NCBI RefSeq assembly: GCF_002964765.1
Contig: NZ_PQCF01000032.1
Location: 558,001-622,000, forward strand
DNA: 64,000 bases
Direction of reading: 5' to 3'
From: Pseudoalteromonas sp. T1lg88
GTDB taxonomy: Bacteria; Pseudomonadota; Gammaproteobacteria; Enterobacterales; Alteromonadaceae
Shown: one piece after another, positions 1 through 15,409 of the stretch
Layout: each line of letters starts with the position of its first letter
Numbering within the stretch: the first letter of the stretch is position 1
The notes under the pieces: generated by a model
Told to the model about the DNA's origin: nothing
Database searches by the model: none
What the model saw: only the letters and a program-made list of their open reading frames with translations
Translations under genes and position numbers: made by a program

Positions 1-1248
<1,248 letters not shown>

Positions 1249-1285
1249 TTATTTGCTTGCAAGCCAATAACTCACAAGCCGGGGT

Positions 1286-1888
1286 TTAAATGTGTTCTTT
1301 AGCTAAGGCCAATATTTTGCGTTTGGCAAATATAAAGTGGCGGCGTTTACCACCGACCTGACGCCATAGCACCGCCGCGCGTATGCCTGCCAAGAGCAGG
1401 GCACGAATACGGTTTTGAATGCTGCTTTGTTTTAATAGTGCTGGTTGACCGAATACCTGAATGCGCTGCCCAAGCGGACTGATGATGCGGGCATAGGTAT
1501 CGGCAAAGGCGGCAATAATAGACTCATCAAGCAGGTCTAAGTGGTTTAATTTATTTTTTACCAGGTCTATATCGCGGCCAAGCTCGGCCAGGGCTTGCGG
1601 CTTGCTGCTCAGGATGCGTTCAAGTTGAATTAAGCCACCGACGTATTTGACCAGCTCGACGTTTTTATCACTGCCCGGGCTTAACTGAGAAACCAGGGCG
1701 CGATAGCCAGAATGAAGATTACGACTGCTGCCGTAAATTTGCTCGGCATTGTCGGCATCGGTCGCTAACAAGGAATTGAGTAGCGGCTCAATTTCATGCT
1801 GTTGTGACTGGCCGTATTTGGCCAGCTTTTGCACCTGCAGGGCTACTTGGCACATGGCCGCCAGGGCCATCACTTGATTGGCGTTCAT
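1286..1888 (-). CDS. hflD: High-frequency lysogenization protein HflD homologue
   Basis: HflD is a peripheral inner-membrane protein. In E. coli it binds phage lambda CII and affects lysogeny; its housekeeping role is not settled. The 200-residue product is close to the family length (213 in E. coli). It carries the conserved C-terminal block ISPLGQRIQVFGQPALLKQ followed by LLAGIRAAVLWRQVGG, and the N-terminal LAAMCQVALQVQKLA helix. It begins one base after the mnmA stop, so the two genes are almost certainly co-transcribed and probably coupled. The mnmA-hflD-purB neighbourhood is conserved in enterics and supports the call. Confidence 0.93.
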   Translation of the reverse strand: MNANQVMALAAMCQVALQVQKLAKYGQSQQHEIEPLLNSLLATDADNAEQIYGSSRNLHSGYRALVSQLSPGSDKNVELVKYVGGLIQLERILSSKPQALAELGRDIDLVKNKLNHLDLLDESIIAAFADTYARIISPLGQRIQVFGQPALLKQSSIQNRIRALLLAGIRAAVLWRQVGGKRRHFIFAKRKILALAKEHI

Positions 1889-1889
1889 A

Positions 1890-2990
1890 CTAGCGGATCA
1901 CCGAGTCGATAATACCGCCACCAAGGCAGACATCGCCGTCGTAAAATACCGCTGATTGACCTGGAGTTACCGCCTTTTGCGGCTCATCGAAGAGCACGCG
2001 AGCAACGCCGTCTTGGCCAACTAATAAAGTACAAGGAATGTCATGCTGACGATAACGGGTTTTCACCGTAACGCGTGCCGTGCCTTTAGGACCAACGCGG
2101 TCAACCCAATGCAGCTGATCTGCATTAAGGCCATTGCTATAGAGGCGAGGGTGGTCTTTACCCTGACCTACAACCAGCACATTGCGCTCTATGTCTTTGT
2201 CGACCACATACCAAGGCTCGCCAGAGCCTTCTTTTAGACCGCCGATATGCAGGCCCTTACGCTGACCTAGGGTGTGATACATCAAACCTTCGTGTTCACC
2301 CACCTCGTTGCCATCCGTGTCTTCGATTACACCGGGTTGGGCTGGAAGGTAACGTTGTAAAAAGTCTTTAAACTTACGCTCGCCGATAAAACAGATACCG
2401 GTACTGTCTTTTTTATCGTGGGTCACTAAGCCTTGTTGCTCGGCGATTTCACGTACCTGCGGCTTAGGTAATTCGCCTACGGGGAACAGGGTTTGGGCGA
2501 TATGCTCATGGCTTAGGGTGTACAGGAAGTAACTTTGATCCTTGTTGTCGTCCTCACCGCGGAGCATGGCGAACTTACCATCGCGCTCTTCACGGCGCAC
2601 ATAGTGGCCGGTGGCGATATAGTCGGCGCCCAAGGCTTCGGCGGCAAACTCTAAAAAGGCTTTAAATTTGATTTCCTTGTTACACATAATATCCGGGTTG
2701 GGGGTACGTCCTGCCTTGTATTCGGCAAGGAAGTACTCGAACACGTTATCCCAGTATTCGGCGGCAAAGTTAACCGTGTGTAATTCGATTCCTAACTTTT
2801 CACAGACCATTTGTGCGTCTTTCAGATCTTCTGCAGCGGCACAATATTCATCGTTGTCGTCTTCTTCCCAGTTTTTCATAAACAGGCCTTCGACTTGATA
2901 GCCTTGCTCTTTTAACAGGTAAGCGGATACGGATGAGTCAACACCACCGGACATGCCGACGATTACTTTAATTTGGCTGTTATCGCTCAT
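1890..2990 (-). CDS. mnmA: tRNA-specific 2-thiouridylase MnmA
   Basis: MnmA installs sulfur on C2 of U34 in tRNA-Lys, -Glu and -Gln, taking persulfide sulfur from the IscS/Tus relay and activating the base with ATP. The 366-residue product has the PP-loop SGGVDSS at residues 14-20. The two catalytic cysteines are C103 (in [12 protein letters not shown]) and C200 (in [12 protein letters not shown]), matching C102 and C199 of E. coli. The C-terminal beta-barrel includes [11 protein letters not shown]. Its start is 86 bases after the nudJ stop, and hflD follows after one base. Confidence 0.97.
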   Translation of the reverse strand: MSDNSQIKVIVGMSGGVDSSVSAYLLKEQGYQVEGLFMKNWEEDDNDEYCAAAEDLKDAQMVCEKLGIELHTVNFAAEYWDNVFEYFLAEYKAGRTPNPDIMCNKEIKFKAFLEFAAEALGADYIATGHYVRREERDGKFAMLRGEDDNKDQSYFLYTLSHEHIAQTLFPVGELPKPQVREIAEQQGLVTHDKKDSTGICFIGERKFKDFLQRYLPAQPGVIEDTDGNEVGEHEGLMYHTLGQRKGLHIGGLKEGSGEPWYVVDKDIERNVLVVGQGKDHPRLYSNGLNADQLHWVDRVGPKGTARVTVKTRYRQHDIPCTLLVGQDGVARVLFDEPQKAVTPGQSAVFYDGDVCLGGGIIDSVIR

Positions 2991-3076
2991 AGGAACTGAA
3001 TTTTCACATCACTTGGCTTTAAAGGCGCGAATTATATCACGCTTACCCAAGGGCTTGAAGTGGCAAGGTGGGCTTG

Positions 3077-3520
3077 TTAACCCACTTGATAGCTTAAATG
3101 GCTCAGGGGGATCAAGGGCCGTGATTGGGAATCATCAATGCATTGGCGGACTAACTCGGAGCGAAGCGCCAGAGATTGGATTTCTTCATGTGTTAACCAG
3201 TGACAAGCCATGATATCCGCGTCCTGCGGCTTGGGTTCAAGACACTGTTCCAGCTCGCCATAAAAGCAAAAGCGCAGATAATGGACACCATTTTTTGCCT
3301 GCAAACTGTAAATACCCACCAGACCTAAGGGCGCAGCTGTGATCCCGGTTTCCTCATAAAGCTCGCGGGTACAGGCTTGAAGGAGAGATTCATTTTCTTC
3401 CAAATGCCCGGCCGGTTGATTAAAAACCACTTCGCCGCTTAGTTTGTCACGTTCTTGCACCATCAAATAACGCTCGCCACTTTTTAACACCATGGCGACG
3501 GTAACATTAGGTCTATACAT
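3077..3520 (-). CDS. nudJ: NudJ-type Nudix phosphatase
   Basis: This Nudix hydrolase belongs to the NudJ (YmfB) group, whose E. coli member removes phosphates from nucleoside tri- and diphosphates and from the thiamine precursor HMP-PP. The Nudix box runs from G38 to I60, with the REL(Y)EETGI core that binds the metal. The N-terminus ([23 protein letters not shown]) and the [13 protein letters not shown] run match NudJ closely, and 147 residues is the normal size. The start codon overlaps the last eight bases of rluE, which implies translational coupling. The physiological substrate in this organism is not visible from sequence. Confidence 0.88.
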   Translation of the reverse strand: MYRPNVTVAMVLKSGERYLMVQERDKLSGEVVFNQPAGHLEENESLLQACTRELYEETGITAAPLGLVGIYSLQAKNGVHYLRFCFYGELEQCLEPKPQDADIMACHWLTHEEIQSLALRSELVRQCIDDSQSRPLIPLSHLSYQVG

Positions 3521-4166
3521 GCTTTTTCTCCAAACGGTACTGGCCGCTTTGTAAATCGCCCAAGCGATAGCTACCTATGGCGGCGCGAATGAGCCGCAGG
3601 GTCGGGTAGCCGACATGGGCGGTCATGCGTCGCACCTGGCGGTTGCGACCTTCTCGGATCTGAATTTCAAGCCAGGTGGTGGGGATATTCTTCCGCTCGC
3701 GTATTGGCGGCGTGCGCGGCCAAAGTCCTTGTGGCTCGTCGATGATCTTGACTTTGGCGGGCAGGGTCATGCCATCATTGAGTTCAACGCCTTGTTGTAA
3801 AGCGTGCAAGGCAGCATCGGTGAGAGCACCTTCTACCTGAACCCAATACGTTTTATAGGTATTTTTCTTGGGGTTGGCGAGCTGGTGCTGCAACTTGCCG
3901 CAGTTGGTCAAAAGCAACAGACCTTCGGAGTCGCGGTCGAGACGACCTGCGGCATAAACCTGCTTGATGTCTATGTAATCGGCCAAGGTACGACGGTTGG
4001 CATCATCGGTAAACTGGCACAGCACATCATAGGGTTTATTGAATAAAACCACCTTAACTTGCTGTGGCGGCACGCTGGGCTTGGCGGGTTTCCGCTTAAA
4101 TCGGGTTTTATCCGCTGGTTTACCTGAAAACGGGCGTGAGCGTGTGTTATTGGGCTTTTTTGTCAT
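3513..4166 (-). CDS. rluE: 23S rRNA pseudouridine synthase RluE
   Basis: RluE isomerises a single uridine (U2457 in E. coli numbering) of 23S rRNA to pseudouridine. The 217-residue product has a basic, proline-rich N-terminal tail of about 35 residues, as in the family. The RsuA/RluB/E/F-type catalytic motif [16 protein letters not shown] follows, with the catalytic aspartate at D77. The [24 protein letters not shown] block is the second family signature. It is the first gene of the minus-strand series and follows the icd terminator. Its last eight bases overlap the nudJ start as ATGTATAG. Confidence 0.94.
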   Translation of the reverse strand: MTKKPNNTRSRPFSGKPADKTRFKRKPAKPSVPPQQVKVVLFNKPYDVLCQFTDDANRRTLADYIDIKQVYAAGRLDRDSEGLLLLTNCGKLQHQLANPKKNTYKTYWVQVEGALTDAALHALQQGVELNDGMTLPAKVKIIDEPQGLWPRTPPIRERKNIPTTWLEIQIREGRNRQVRRMTAHVGYPTLRLIRAAIGSYRLGDLQSGQYRLEKKHV

Positions 4167-4170
4167 GGAG

Positions 4171-4203
4171 TAAAAATAAAAAAGGCACCCGATTGGATGC
4201 CTT
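4171..4203 (-). terminator. Rho-independent terminator of icd
   Basis: On the minus strand the arms AAGGCA and TGCCTT, with an inner CC/GG pair, form a hairpin followed by a run of T interrupted by one A. It lies between the icd stop and the rluE start, so it separates icd from the rluE-purB series. Confidence 0.75.
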
Positions 4204-4222
4204 GATATTGCATTCGATACGA

Positions 4223-6592
<2,370 letters not shown>

Positions 6593-6659
6593 TCAAGTAT
6601 TGTTTACAGAATAAGGGAAAACTTTACGTAGCGACGAGTAAAATAAGGGGGTACAGAGG

Positions 6660-6694
6660 GGATCAAAGCGAGCTAGTTACAGCATAAGCTCGCT
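6660..6694 (-). terminator. Possible terminator after cspD; rest of 6446-6749 unassigned
   Basis: An eight-base inverted repeat, AGCGAGCT (6667-6674) and AGCTCGCT (6687-6694), is followed on the minus strand by only TTTGAT, so it is a weak intrinsic terminator at best. A second small perfect hairpin, AACAGC-ATA-GCTGTT, lies at 6709-6723. The rest of the 304-base gap between cspD and icd shows no convincing gene and presumably holds the icd promoter. Confidence 0.35.
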
Positions 6695-6749
6695 CTTAGA
6701 CGTGACCGAACAGCATAGCTGTTAGTGCAAGACGCTTAGCATTTACCGA

Positions 6750-6971
6750 TCAAATGACCTCGGAGCCATCAGTGGGTAGAATGTTTGTGGCGTGTAGACC
6801 CTTGGGGCCTTGTTGCAATTCGAAGGTTACGTCTTGGCCAGCTTTTAGTGTTTTGTATCCATCCATATTAATGGTTGAGTAGTGTGCAAAGATGTCTTCC
6901 TCACTGCCTACTTCCTGGATAAAACCGAACCCTTTGGCATTGTTGAACCATTTGACTTTTCCACAAGCCAT
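6750..6971 (-). CDS. cspD: Cold-shock-like protein CspD
   Basis: A 73-residue cold-shock domain protein with both RNP motifs: KGFGFIQ (RNP1) and DIFAHYS (RNP2). It matches CspD rather than CspA in the FNNAKGFGFI, HYSTINMDGY(K)TLKAGQ and QGPKGLHA segments. In E. coli CspD is a stationary-phase, single-strand-binding inhibitor of DNA replication and is not cold-induced. It is transcribed divergently from clpS across a 200-base AT-rich spacer, the arrangement also found in E. coli. Lon degrades CspD in E. coli; whether that holds here cannot be read from the sequence. Confidence 0.93.
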   Translation of the reverse strand: MACGKVKWFNNAKGFGFIQEVGSEEDIFAHYSTINMDGYKTLKAGQDVTFELQQGPKGLHATNILPTDGSEVI

Positions 6972-7171
6972 ACTTCTACATCCTTCTATAAGTTGACTAA
7001 TTTAGTTAATCTAAACCTGATAGTTTGATAGACTGGCTAATAGATAGACAGTCCAAACTTGACTGTAGTTTATTTGCCCATTCAGTCAAGTATTTTGTGC
7101 ATTTTTTTAACAGTTTATTTATTTTTGATTTCGTGTTTGCTTGAGATCTACAGAGAAGACTATATTTATTT

Positions 7172-7489
7172 ATGAGTGGAATGAAAGATTCTGGTGTTGT
7201 AGAGCGTAGTCGTGACGAGCAGAAGCAAAAGTTGCAGCCGCCACGTAAATACAAGGTGATACTCAATAACGATGACTACACACCAATGGATTTTGTTATC
7301 GAAGTTTTAATGACTTTTTTCAATATGGATAGCGAAAGAGCAACAGACGTTATGCTCAAAGTTCACCATGAGGGTAAAGCGGTATGCGGTATCTATCCTG
7401 CAGATATTGCCCACACCAAAACCGAGCAGGTTAATCGCTATGCCAGAGAGCATGAGCATCCACTGCTTTGTAGTTGTGAGCAGGAATAA
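7172..7489 (+). CDS. clpS: ClpS, N-degron adaptor for ClpAP
   Basis: ClpS captures proteins with destabilising N-terminal residues (Leu, Phe, Tyr, Trp) and hands them to ClpAP. The 105-residue product has a flexible N-terminal tail of about 25 residues, then the conserved core [22 protein letters not shown], which contains the substrate-pocket residues. The [23 protein letters not shown] segment carries the ClpA-contact helix. clpA begins 27 bases downstream on the same strand. The aminoacyl transferases that create ClpS substrates (bpt, aat) are encoded within 4 kb. Confidence 0.96.
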   Translation: MSGMKDSGVVERSRDEQKQKLQPPRKYKVILNNDDYTPMDFVIEVLMTFFNMDSERATDVMLKVHHEGKAVCGIYPADIAHTKTEQVNRYAREHEHPLLCSCEQE

Positions 7490-7516
7490 CGAGTTTTTCA
7501 GTTTTGGGGGTTGCCA

Positions 7517-9790
7517 ATGCTAAATAAAGATCTAGAAATTACTTTAAATGATGCGTTTAAAGAAGCCCGCACCCGTCGTCATGAATTTATGACGGTCGAG
7601 CATTTATTGCTGGCGCTATTGGATAACCCATCGGCCAACGAGGCCTTAATTGCCTGCGGTTTGGATTTGGCCCTGTTACGCAGTGAATTATCTGAGTTTA
7701 TTGATGAAACCACACCGGTGATCTCAGATCTTGAACAAGAGCGTGAGACCCAGCCCACCTTAGGTTTTCAACGTGTACTGCAGCGCGCGGTATTTCATGT
7801 GCAGTCGTCCGGTAAAAGTGAAGTCACTGGCGTTAACGTGCTTGTCGCTATTTTCTCGGAGCAGGAAAGCCAAGCCGTTTATTTGCTTAAAAAACATGAT
7901 GTTAATCGCCTTGATATCGTTAACTTCATCTCTCATGGTATTTCCCGTGCCGATGATGAAAGTGAACATATTGACGATCACGAAGAAATTTCCGAAGAAT
8001 TGGTGGGCGAGGCCAGCGAAGAGCAAAATATTCTCGATAAATACACCACTAACCTTAATGTGGAAGCACAAAAAGGCTCGGTCGACCCTCTGATTGGTCG
8101 TGACCAAGAAGTGGAGCGCACGGTGCAGGTATTGTGTCGCCGTAAAAAGAATAACCCACTACTGGTGGGTGAAGCTGGGGTGGGTAAAACCGCTATTGCC
8201 GAGGGCCTGGCCTATCGTATCGTCAATAACGAGGTACCTGAAGTGATCGCCGATGGCGTGGTGTACTCGCTGGATATGGGTGCCTTGCTTGCCGGTACTA
8301 AATACCGCGGCGACTTTGAGAAACGCTTAAAAAGCCTTCTTAAACAGCTGCAGCAACAACCCGGTGCCATTCTCTTTATCGATGAAATTCATACCATAAT
8401 CGGTGCCGGAGCGGCATCGGGTGGGGTCATGGATGCATCGAATCTGATCAAACCGCTGTTATCGAGCGGCCAGATACGCTGCATGGGTTCAACTACCTAT
8501 AACGAATTTAAGAATATTTTCGAAAAAGACCGTGCCTTGGTACGTCGATTCCAAAAAATCGATATCAATGAACCAAGTATCGATGACACCACGAAAATTC
8601 TTAATGGCTTAAAAGAGCGTTACGAAGAGCACCATGGTATTCGTTATACGCAAAAAGCACTGCGTGCGGCGGCCGAGCTGAGCGCCAAATACATTAATGA
8701 ACGTCATTTGCCGGATAAGGCCATAGACGTTATCGATGAAGCAGGCGCCAATCAGCGTTTGCAGCCTGTGTCTAAGCGTAAGAAAACCATTAATGTGGCG
8801 GATATTGAGCAGATCATTGCCAAGATTGCCCGTATTCCACAGCAAAGCGTGTCTTCGTCCGATAAGGAAGTATTGAAGAACCTGGACCGCAACCTCAAGA
8901 TGCTGGTCTTTGGTCAGGATCAGTCCATTGACGCCTTATCGTCGGCCATTCGCTTATCACGCTCTGGATTGGCTAATGAAGACAAACCGGTGGGTTCTTT
9001 CCTATTTGCCGGTCCGACTGGTGTGGGTAAAACCGAGGTTACCAAGCAGCTGGCCAAATGCATGGGCATTGAGTTTTTACGCTTCGATATGTCCGAATAC
9101 ATGGAACGCCATGCGATCAGCCGTTTGATTGGTGCGCCTCCTGGTTATGTGGGTTACGAGCAGGGCGGTTTGCTGACCGATGCGGTAATAAAACACCCTC
9201 ATGCCGTAGTGCTACTCGATGAAATCGAAAAGGCACACAGCGACATCTATAACATACTGTTGCAGGTAATGGATCATGGCACATTGACGGATAACAATGG
9301 TCGCAAGGCCGACTTCCGTAATGTGGTACTGGTATTGACCACCAATGCCGGGGTACAGGAGACGGTGAAAAACAGCATAGGTTTTGCCGATCAGGACAGC
9401 TCTTTTGATGCTATGAGCGAGATAAACAAGGTGTTTTCACCTGAGTTTAGAAACCGTCTCGACAACATCATCTGGTTTAATCACCTCGATAGCGAGATCA
9501 TCCTGCTTGTGGTGGATAAGTTCCTGGTGGAGCTGCAAGCCCAGCTTGATAAGAAATCTGTTAATCTGGAGCTTAGCGATGCTGCTCGTCGTTGGCTGGC
9601 CCAGAAGGGCTACGACAAGGCAATGGGGGCACGTCCCATGGCTCGGGTAATACAGGAGCAATTGAAAAAGCCATTGGCCAATGAAATCCTGTTCGGCAGC
9701 CTGACTGACGGCGGCGATGTTCAGGTTGATGTGGACACGGATAACGACTGCTTGTCATTTACCTATGCGTCGCAATTGAGTCCAGCCTAA
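7517..9790 (+). CDS. clpA: ATP-dependent Clp protease ATP-binding subunit ClpA
   Basis: ClpA is the hexameric AAA+ unfoldase that feeds substrates to ClpP. The start is ATG 7517 (MLNKDLEITLNDAF), which aligns with E. coli ClpA and follows a GGGGG ribosome site; a TTG two codons upstream is less likely. The 757-residue product has the double Clp-N domain (residues 1 to about 145), then AAA module 1 with Walker A GEAGVGKT at 218-225 and Walker B ILFIDEIHT. Module 2 has Walker A GPTGVGKT at 499-506. The IGAPPGYVGYEQGG pore-loop region is intact. clpS is just upstream; clpP is not in this window. Confidence 0.97.
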   Translation: MLNKDLEITLNDAFKEARTRRHEFMTVEHLLLALLDNPSANEALIACGLDLALLRSELSEFIDETTPVISDLEQERETQPTLGFQRVLQRAVFHVQSSGKSEVTGVNVLVAIFSEQESQAVYLLKKHDVNRLDIVNFISHGISRADDESEHIDDHEEISEELVGEASEEQNILDKYTTNLNVEAQKGSVDPLIGRDQEVERTVQVLCRRKKNNPLLVGEAGVGKTAIAEGLAYRIVNNEVPEVIADGVVYSLDMGALLAGTKYRGDFEKRLKSLLKQLQQQPGAILFIDEIHTIIGAGAASGGVMDASNLIKPLLSSGQIRCMGSTTYNEFKNIFEKDRALVRRFQKIDINEPSIDDTTKILNGLKERYEEHHGIRYTQKALRAAAELSAKYINERHLPDKAIDVIDEAGANQRLQPVSKRKKTINVADIEQIIAKIARIPQQSVSSSDKEVLKNLDRNLKMLVFGQDQSIDALSSAIRLSRSGLANEDKPVGSFLFAGPTGVGKTEVTKQLAKCMGIEFLRFDMSEYMERHAISRLIGAPPGYVGYEQGGLLTDAVIKHPHAVVLLDEIEKAHSDIYNILLQVMDHGTLTDNNGRKADFRNVVLVLTTNAGVQETVKNSIGFADQDSSFDAMSEINKVFSPEFRNRLDNIIWFNHLDSEIILLVVDKFLVELQAQLDKKSVNLELSDAARRWLAQKGYDKAMGARPMARVIQEQLKKPLANEILFGSLTDGGDVQVDVDTDNDCLSFTYASQLSPA

Positions 9791-9817
9791 TGACATGTTA
9801 GGCAAACGGCAGATAAC

Positions 9818-9845
9818 AAAAAGCCCAGCACTTGCTGGGCTTTTT
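9818..9845. terminator. Bidirectional terminator between clpA and infA
   Basis: A perfect hairpin with arms AAAAAGCCCAGC and GCTGGGCTTTTT around a four-base loop lies between the convergent ends of clpA and infA. A-rich and T-rich flanks on either side let it serve both strands. Confidence 0.9.
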
Positions 9846-9872
9846 GCTAAATCGGCTTAGCGTGCAGGCGTA

Positions 9873-10870
<998 letters not shown>

Positions 10871-10893
<23 letters not shown>

Positions 10894-11602
10894 AAGGAGT
10901 CTCTAACTGCCGAGCTTGCCAAAATGACAAGTCTATCGACTGATGGTTACTTTCCTTTAGTTTAGTCAAGAATTGCTGGCGTGACAGGGCCTTTGCCCCT
11001 AATTGCTCTAGGTAGGGATTCATCAACTGACAGTCAATAAAGGTGCCATTATTGGCTTTGAGTAATTCAACCAGCGCCCACATGGCCAATTTAGAGCATT
11101 CGGGAACATGGAAAAACATCGATTCACCACAAAACACCCGAGACTGCATAATACCGTATAAGCCGCCGACAAGTGTGTCGTCTTGCCATACTTCCACACT
11201 GTGCGCTAAGCCGTTTTCATGGGCATGGATATAGGCTTGCTCCATGGCATCTGTGATCCAGGTGCCTTCAACGTCCTGACGTTGCATCTTGCAGGCATGT
11301 ATCACATCGGCAAAACAAGTATTGATGGTGACGCGGGTATTAAGACGGCGTGCTGCCTTCTTCAGGCTGCGGCTGATATGAAACTCATCGAGTTCGATAA
11401 TGGCTCGCTCACTCGGAGACCACCACATTAATGGCTCGCCTTCGCTATACCAGGGAAAAATGCCTTGCTGATAGGCTTGCTGCAGGCGCGGCAGCGATAG
11501 ACACCCGCCTATGGCAAGTAGGCCATCGGGTTGGGTCAGAGCTGTGTTGGGGTCGGGGAAACCTTCTCCAACGCTGCCAAGGTAATGCAAATACTGAGTC
11601 AT
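10871..11602 (-). CDS. aat: Leucyl/phenylalanyl-tRNA-protein transferase Aat
   Basis: Aat adds Leu or Phe from aminoacyl-tRNA to proteins with N-terminal Arg or Lys, creating ClpS substrates. The 243-residue product shows the family hallmarks: YQQGIFPWYSEGEPLMWWSPSERA near the N-terminus, NTCFADVIHACK, GTWITDAMEQAYIHAHENGLAHSVEVWQ, and FIDCQLMNPYLEQLGA. The end overlaps bpt by 23 bases. No clear Shine-Dalgarno precedes the ATG; instead a strong hairpin ends five bases upstream, which may limit initiation. Confidence 0.95.
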
Positions 11603-11607
11603 AAACG

Positions 11608-11639
11608 TTGGGGCCTAGGGTCTTAACCCTAAGCCCCAA
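11608..11639. other. Strong hairpin between trxB and aat
   Basis: The arms TTGGGGC and GCCCCAA enclose a second stem, TAGGGT/ACCCTA, with only one mismatch between the two. On the minus strand no T-run follows; the aat ATG comes six bases after it. It could be an atypical end for trxB, a translation-control element for aat, or both. Confidence 0.6.
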
Positions 11640-11644
11640 TTATA

Positions 11645-12613
<969 letters not shown>

Positions 12614-12828
12614 TTATAGAATTAGGTTATGCGGGTGATTCTAAGAAAAACAATCCATATGTAAACAAAATTACGAATTTTCCATTTGCATAAATACCTA
12701 GGCTGTCAAAATAACTGTACTGTGTGATTAAACAGCAAATAGCGATAGCCTAAGCGTTATTTCATGACCTTAGATATTTTTTTTGCTATGTTCTAGGCAA
12801 ATAAAAACTCGCAGACAGCGCCAAGCTG

Positions 12829-14181
12829 ATGGCGAAGCAGAAAAATAAGGGCCTTATGTATTTTTGGCAACATCAAGCAGGCTATGGCCTCGAACAACAA
12901 GATATAGACATACTACTTGATGCAAAAAGCTATCGAACCAAGCTACTTGAGCTGATCGCCAATGCGAAACAGCGCATCTATATCACCGCCTTGTATTTAC
13001 AGGACGATGAAGCGGGGCGGGAAATTCTCGAAGCTCTTCACAAAGCCTCGCAAAACAACCCAGAATTAGATGTAAAGGTATTGGTCGATTACCATCGTGC
13101 CCAACGCGGCTTGATTGGCGCAGCGGCCAGTGAAGGCAATGCAGCCCTGTATCTGAGCGCCCTTGAACAACATCAATCCAATGTGCAGGTTTACGGTGTG
13201 CCGGTGAAAGCCAAAGAGCTTTTTGGCGTGTTGCACCTAAAAGGTTTTGTTATCGACGATACCTTACTTTATAGCGGCGCCAGCCTAAATAATGTGTACC
13301 TGCAGTATTTTGATAAGTATCGCCTCGACCGTTATTTTTTGATACGCCAAGCGCAGCTATGTGACGCCTTTGTGGAATTTACCGACCAGGTGTTATTGGC
13401 AAGTGATGCGGTGCCACGATTGGACACTAGGCCCATCCCCAAGTTCATCGATATTAAGAGCGAACACCGCAAGTTGGTTAAGGCACTAAAAAAAGCCAGT
13501 TATGCCTTGGCCAAAAATGAAGGCGAGAGCGATTTAACGGTACGCCCCTTTATCGGTTTAGGACGCAGAAATAACAAGCTTAATCGCCTGATCAAGCAGC
13601 TGTTCGATATCACCGAACAGGAACTGGTGCTTTACACCCCTTATTTTAATTTCCCCACGCCCTTGTTACGCGCATTGCGTCGATTATTACGCCAGGGTAA
13701 GCAAGTCACCATAGTGGTGGGGGATAAAACCGCCAATGATTTCTATATTCCGCCGGAGGAAAAATTCTCCAAGGTGGGGGCGCTGCCGTATCTATATGAA
13801 ACAATCTTGGCTAAGTTTTTGAAAACCCAACAGCGTTATGTGGATGCCGGTAACCTCAATGTGTATTTATGGCAGCATGAGAAGAACTCGTTCCATCTTA
13901 AAGGCATTTGTTCTGATAACCGTTACCACCTGCTAAGTGGCCATAACCTCAACCCCAGAGCCTGGGGTCTGGATATAGAAAACGGTATTTTTATCGATGA
14001 TCACAAAGGTCAGCTTGTGGACGCGGTCGCGCGGGAAAAAGCGGCCATTATGGCCCATTGTACGCGACTAGAAAGCTACACCGAACTTGAGCAACTGAGC
14101 GATTATCCAGAGCCGGTACAAAAGATATTGGGTCAGGCCAAGCGCGTAAAGGTCGACTTTATTATTAAGCGCTTTATCTAG
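12829..14181 (+). CDS. pssA: CDP-diacylglycerol-serine O-phosphatidyltransferase (PLD type)
   Basis: PssA makes phosphatidylserine from CDP-diacylglycerol and serine, the step leading to phosphatidylethanolamine, at the membrane surface. The 450-residue product is the phospholipase-D-superfamily form found in enterics. It has two HxKxxxxD motifs: H136/K138/D143 (GVLHLKGFVIDD) and H356/K358/D363 (FHLKGICSDN). YSGASLNNVYL and GHNLNPRAW follow them. The HRAQRGLIGAAAS and VGDKTANDFYIPPEEKF segments match E. coli PssA. The ATG at 12829 lacks a clear ribosome site; ATG 12856 (MYFWQHQ) after AAGGG is an alternative. The gene ends at its own terminator. Confidence 0.94.
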   Translation: MAKQKNKGLMYFWQHQAGYGLEQQDIDILLDAKSYRTKLLELIANAKQRIYITALYLQDDEAGREILEALHKASQNNPELDVKVLVDYHRAQRGLIGAAASEGNAALYLSALEQHQSNVQVYGVPVKAKELFGVLHLKGFVIDDTLLYSGASLNNVYLQYFDKYRLDRYFLIRQAQLCDAFVEFTDQVLLASDAVPRLDTRPIPKFIDIKSEHRKLVKALKKASYALAKNEGESDLTVRPFIGLGRRNNKLNRLIKQLFDITEQELVLYTPYFNFPTPLLRALRRLLRQGKQVTIVVGDKTANDFYIPPEEKFSKVGALPYLYETILAKFLKTQQRYVDAGNLNVYLWQHEKNSFHLKGICSDNRYHLLSGHNLNPRAWGLDIENGIFIDDHKGQLVDAVAREKAAIMAHCTRLESYTELEQLSDYPEPVQKILGQAKRVKVDFIIKRFI

Positions 14182-14207
14182 CCTTTTTAAAAAATATTAA
14201 GCAAATA

Positions 14208-14233
14208 AAAAACCCGCCGATTGGCGGGTTTTT
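14208..14233. terminator. Bidirectional terminator between pssA and ald
   Basis: Perfect hairpin with arms AAAAACCCGCC and GGCGGGTTTTT around GATT, between the convergent pssA and ald genes. The A/T tracts let it act in both directions. Confidence 0.9.
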
Positions 14234-14252
14234 CGTAAACACTAACTCTAAA

Positions 14253-15374
14253 TTATAGTGTTTCAACGGCAGTGCGTGGGTCAACATATTCCATGTTGAA
14301 CGCTTCTGCTACTTCTTTGTACGTTACCTTACCCTTGATCACGTTAAGACCTTTTAGGAAGTGCTCGTCTTCAAGTAGCGCTTGCTTGTAGCCCTTGTTC
14401 GCTAGCTTGATGATGTAAGGCAGAGTTGCATTGTTTAGGGCGAACGTAGAAGTACGAGGTACGGCGCCAGGCATGTTAGCAACACAGTAGTGAACAACGT
14501 CATCAACGATGAAGGTAGGTTCATCGTGTGTAGTTGCCTTAGAAGTCGCGATACAACCGCCTTGGTCGATTGCTACGTCAACGATTGCAGCACCAGGCTT
14601 CATCGCTTTGATGTGCTCGGCAGTTACTAGCTTAGGTGCAGCTGCACCTGGGATAAGTACGCCACCGATAACAAGGTCAGCTTCAACAACATGCTTCTCA
14701 AGGGCATCAGCAGTTGAGTAAACAACTTTAGCCAGTGAGCCAAATTGTGCGTTAAGGCTACGCAGTACGTCGATGTTACGGTCAAGGATGGTTACGTCAG
14801 CACCTAGGCCTACTGCCATTTGCGCCGCGTTACGACCAACCATACCGCCACCGATAACAACAACCTTTGCAGGCTCAACACCTGGAACGCCGCCTAGTAG
14901 CATGCCAAGACCTTGCTTAGACTTCTCAAGCGCTTGAGCACCGGCTTGGATTGACATACGACCAGCAACTTCTGACATAGGAGCAAGAAGAGGTAGACCG
15001 CCTTTAGCATCGGTTACTGTTTCGTAAGCGATACAGATAGCGCCACTTTTCACTAGGTCTTCGGTTTGTGGAAGATCTGGTGCTAGGTGCAAGTAAGTGA
15101 ATAGAATTTGATCTTCACGCAGCATCGCACGCTCAACGGCTTGCGGCTCTTTTACTTTGATGATCATTTCAGCCTGAGCAAAAATCTCAGCTGCAGTTGG
15201 CAAGATTTTAGCGCCAACTTCAATATAGTCTTCGTCGGTAAAGCCAATACCTAAGCCCGCGTTGGTTTCAACGATCACTTCGTGACCGTGAGCGATCAGC
15301 TCGCGCGCGCTTGCTGGGATCATGCCCACACGGTACTCGTGGTTTTTAATCTCTTTTGGTACACCGATAATCAT
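14253..15374 (-). CDS. ald: Alanine dehydrogenase
   Basis: Ald reversibly deaminates L-alanine to pyruvate and ammonia with NAD. The 373-residue product has all expected active-site residues at the family positions: R15 (EYRVGM), K75 (KVKEPQ), H96 (YLHLA) and D270 (VDVAIDQGG). The Rossmann motif is [28 protein letters not shown] at about 171-198. It is divergent from an Lrp gene across a 142-base spacer carrying repeated CACTATT half-sites, which suggests control by that Lrp in response to alanine or leucine. Confidence 0.97.
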   Translation of the reverse strand: MIIGVPKEIKNHEYRVGMIPASARELIAHGHEVIVETNAGLGIGFTDEDYIEVGAKILPTAAEIFAQAEMIIKVKEPQAVERAMLREDQILFTYLHLAPDLPQTEDLVKSGAICIAYETVTDAKGGLPLLAPMSEVAGRMSIQAGAQALEKSKQGLGMLLGGVPGVEPAKVVVIGGGMVGRNAAQMAVGLGADVTILDRNIDVLRSLNAQFGSLAKVVYSTADALEKHVVEADLVIGGVLIPGAAAPKLVTAEHIKAMKPGAAIVDVAIDQGGCIATSKATTHDEPTFIVDDVVHYCVANMPGAVPRTSTFALNNATLPYIIKLANKGYKQALLEDEHFLKGLNVIKGKVTYKEVAEAFNMEYVDPRTAVETL

Positions 15375-15409
15375 AAGTAACTATACCTTTTTTGAACGGA
15401 AAAATTTTT

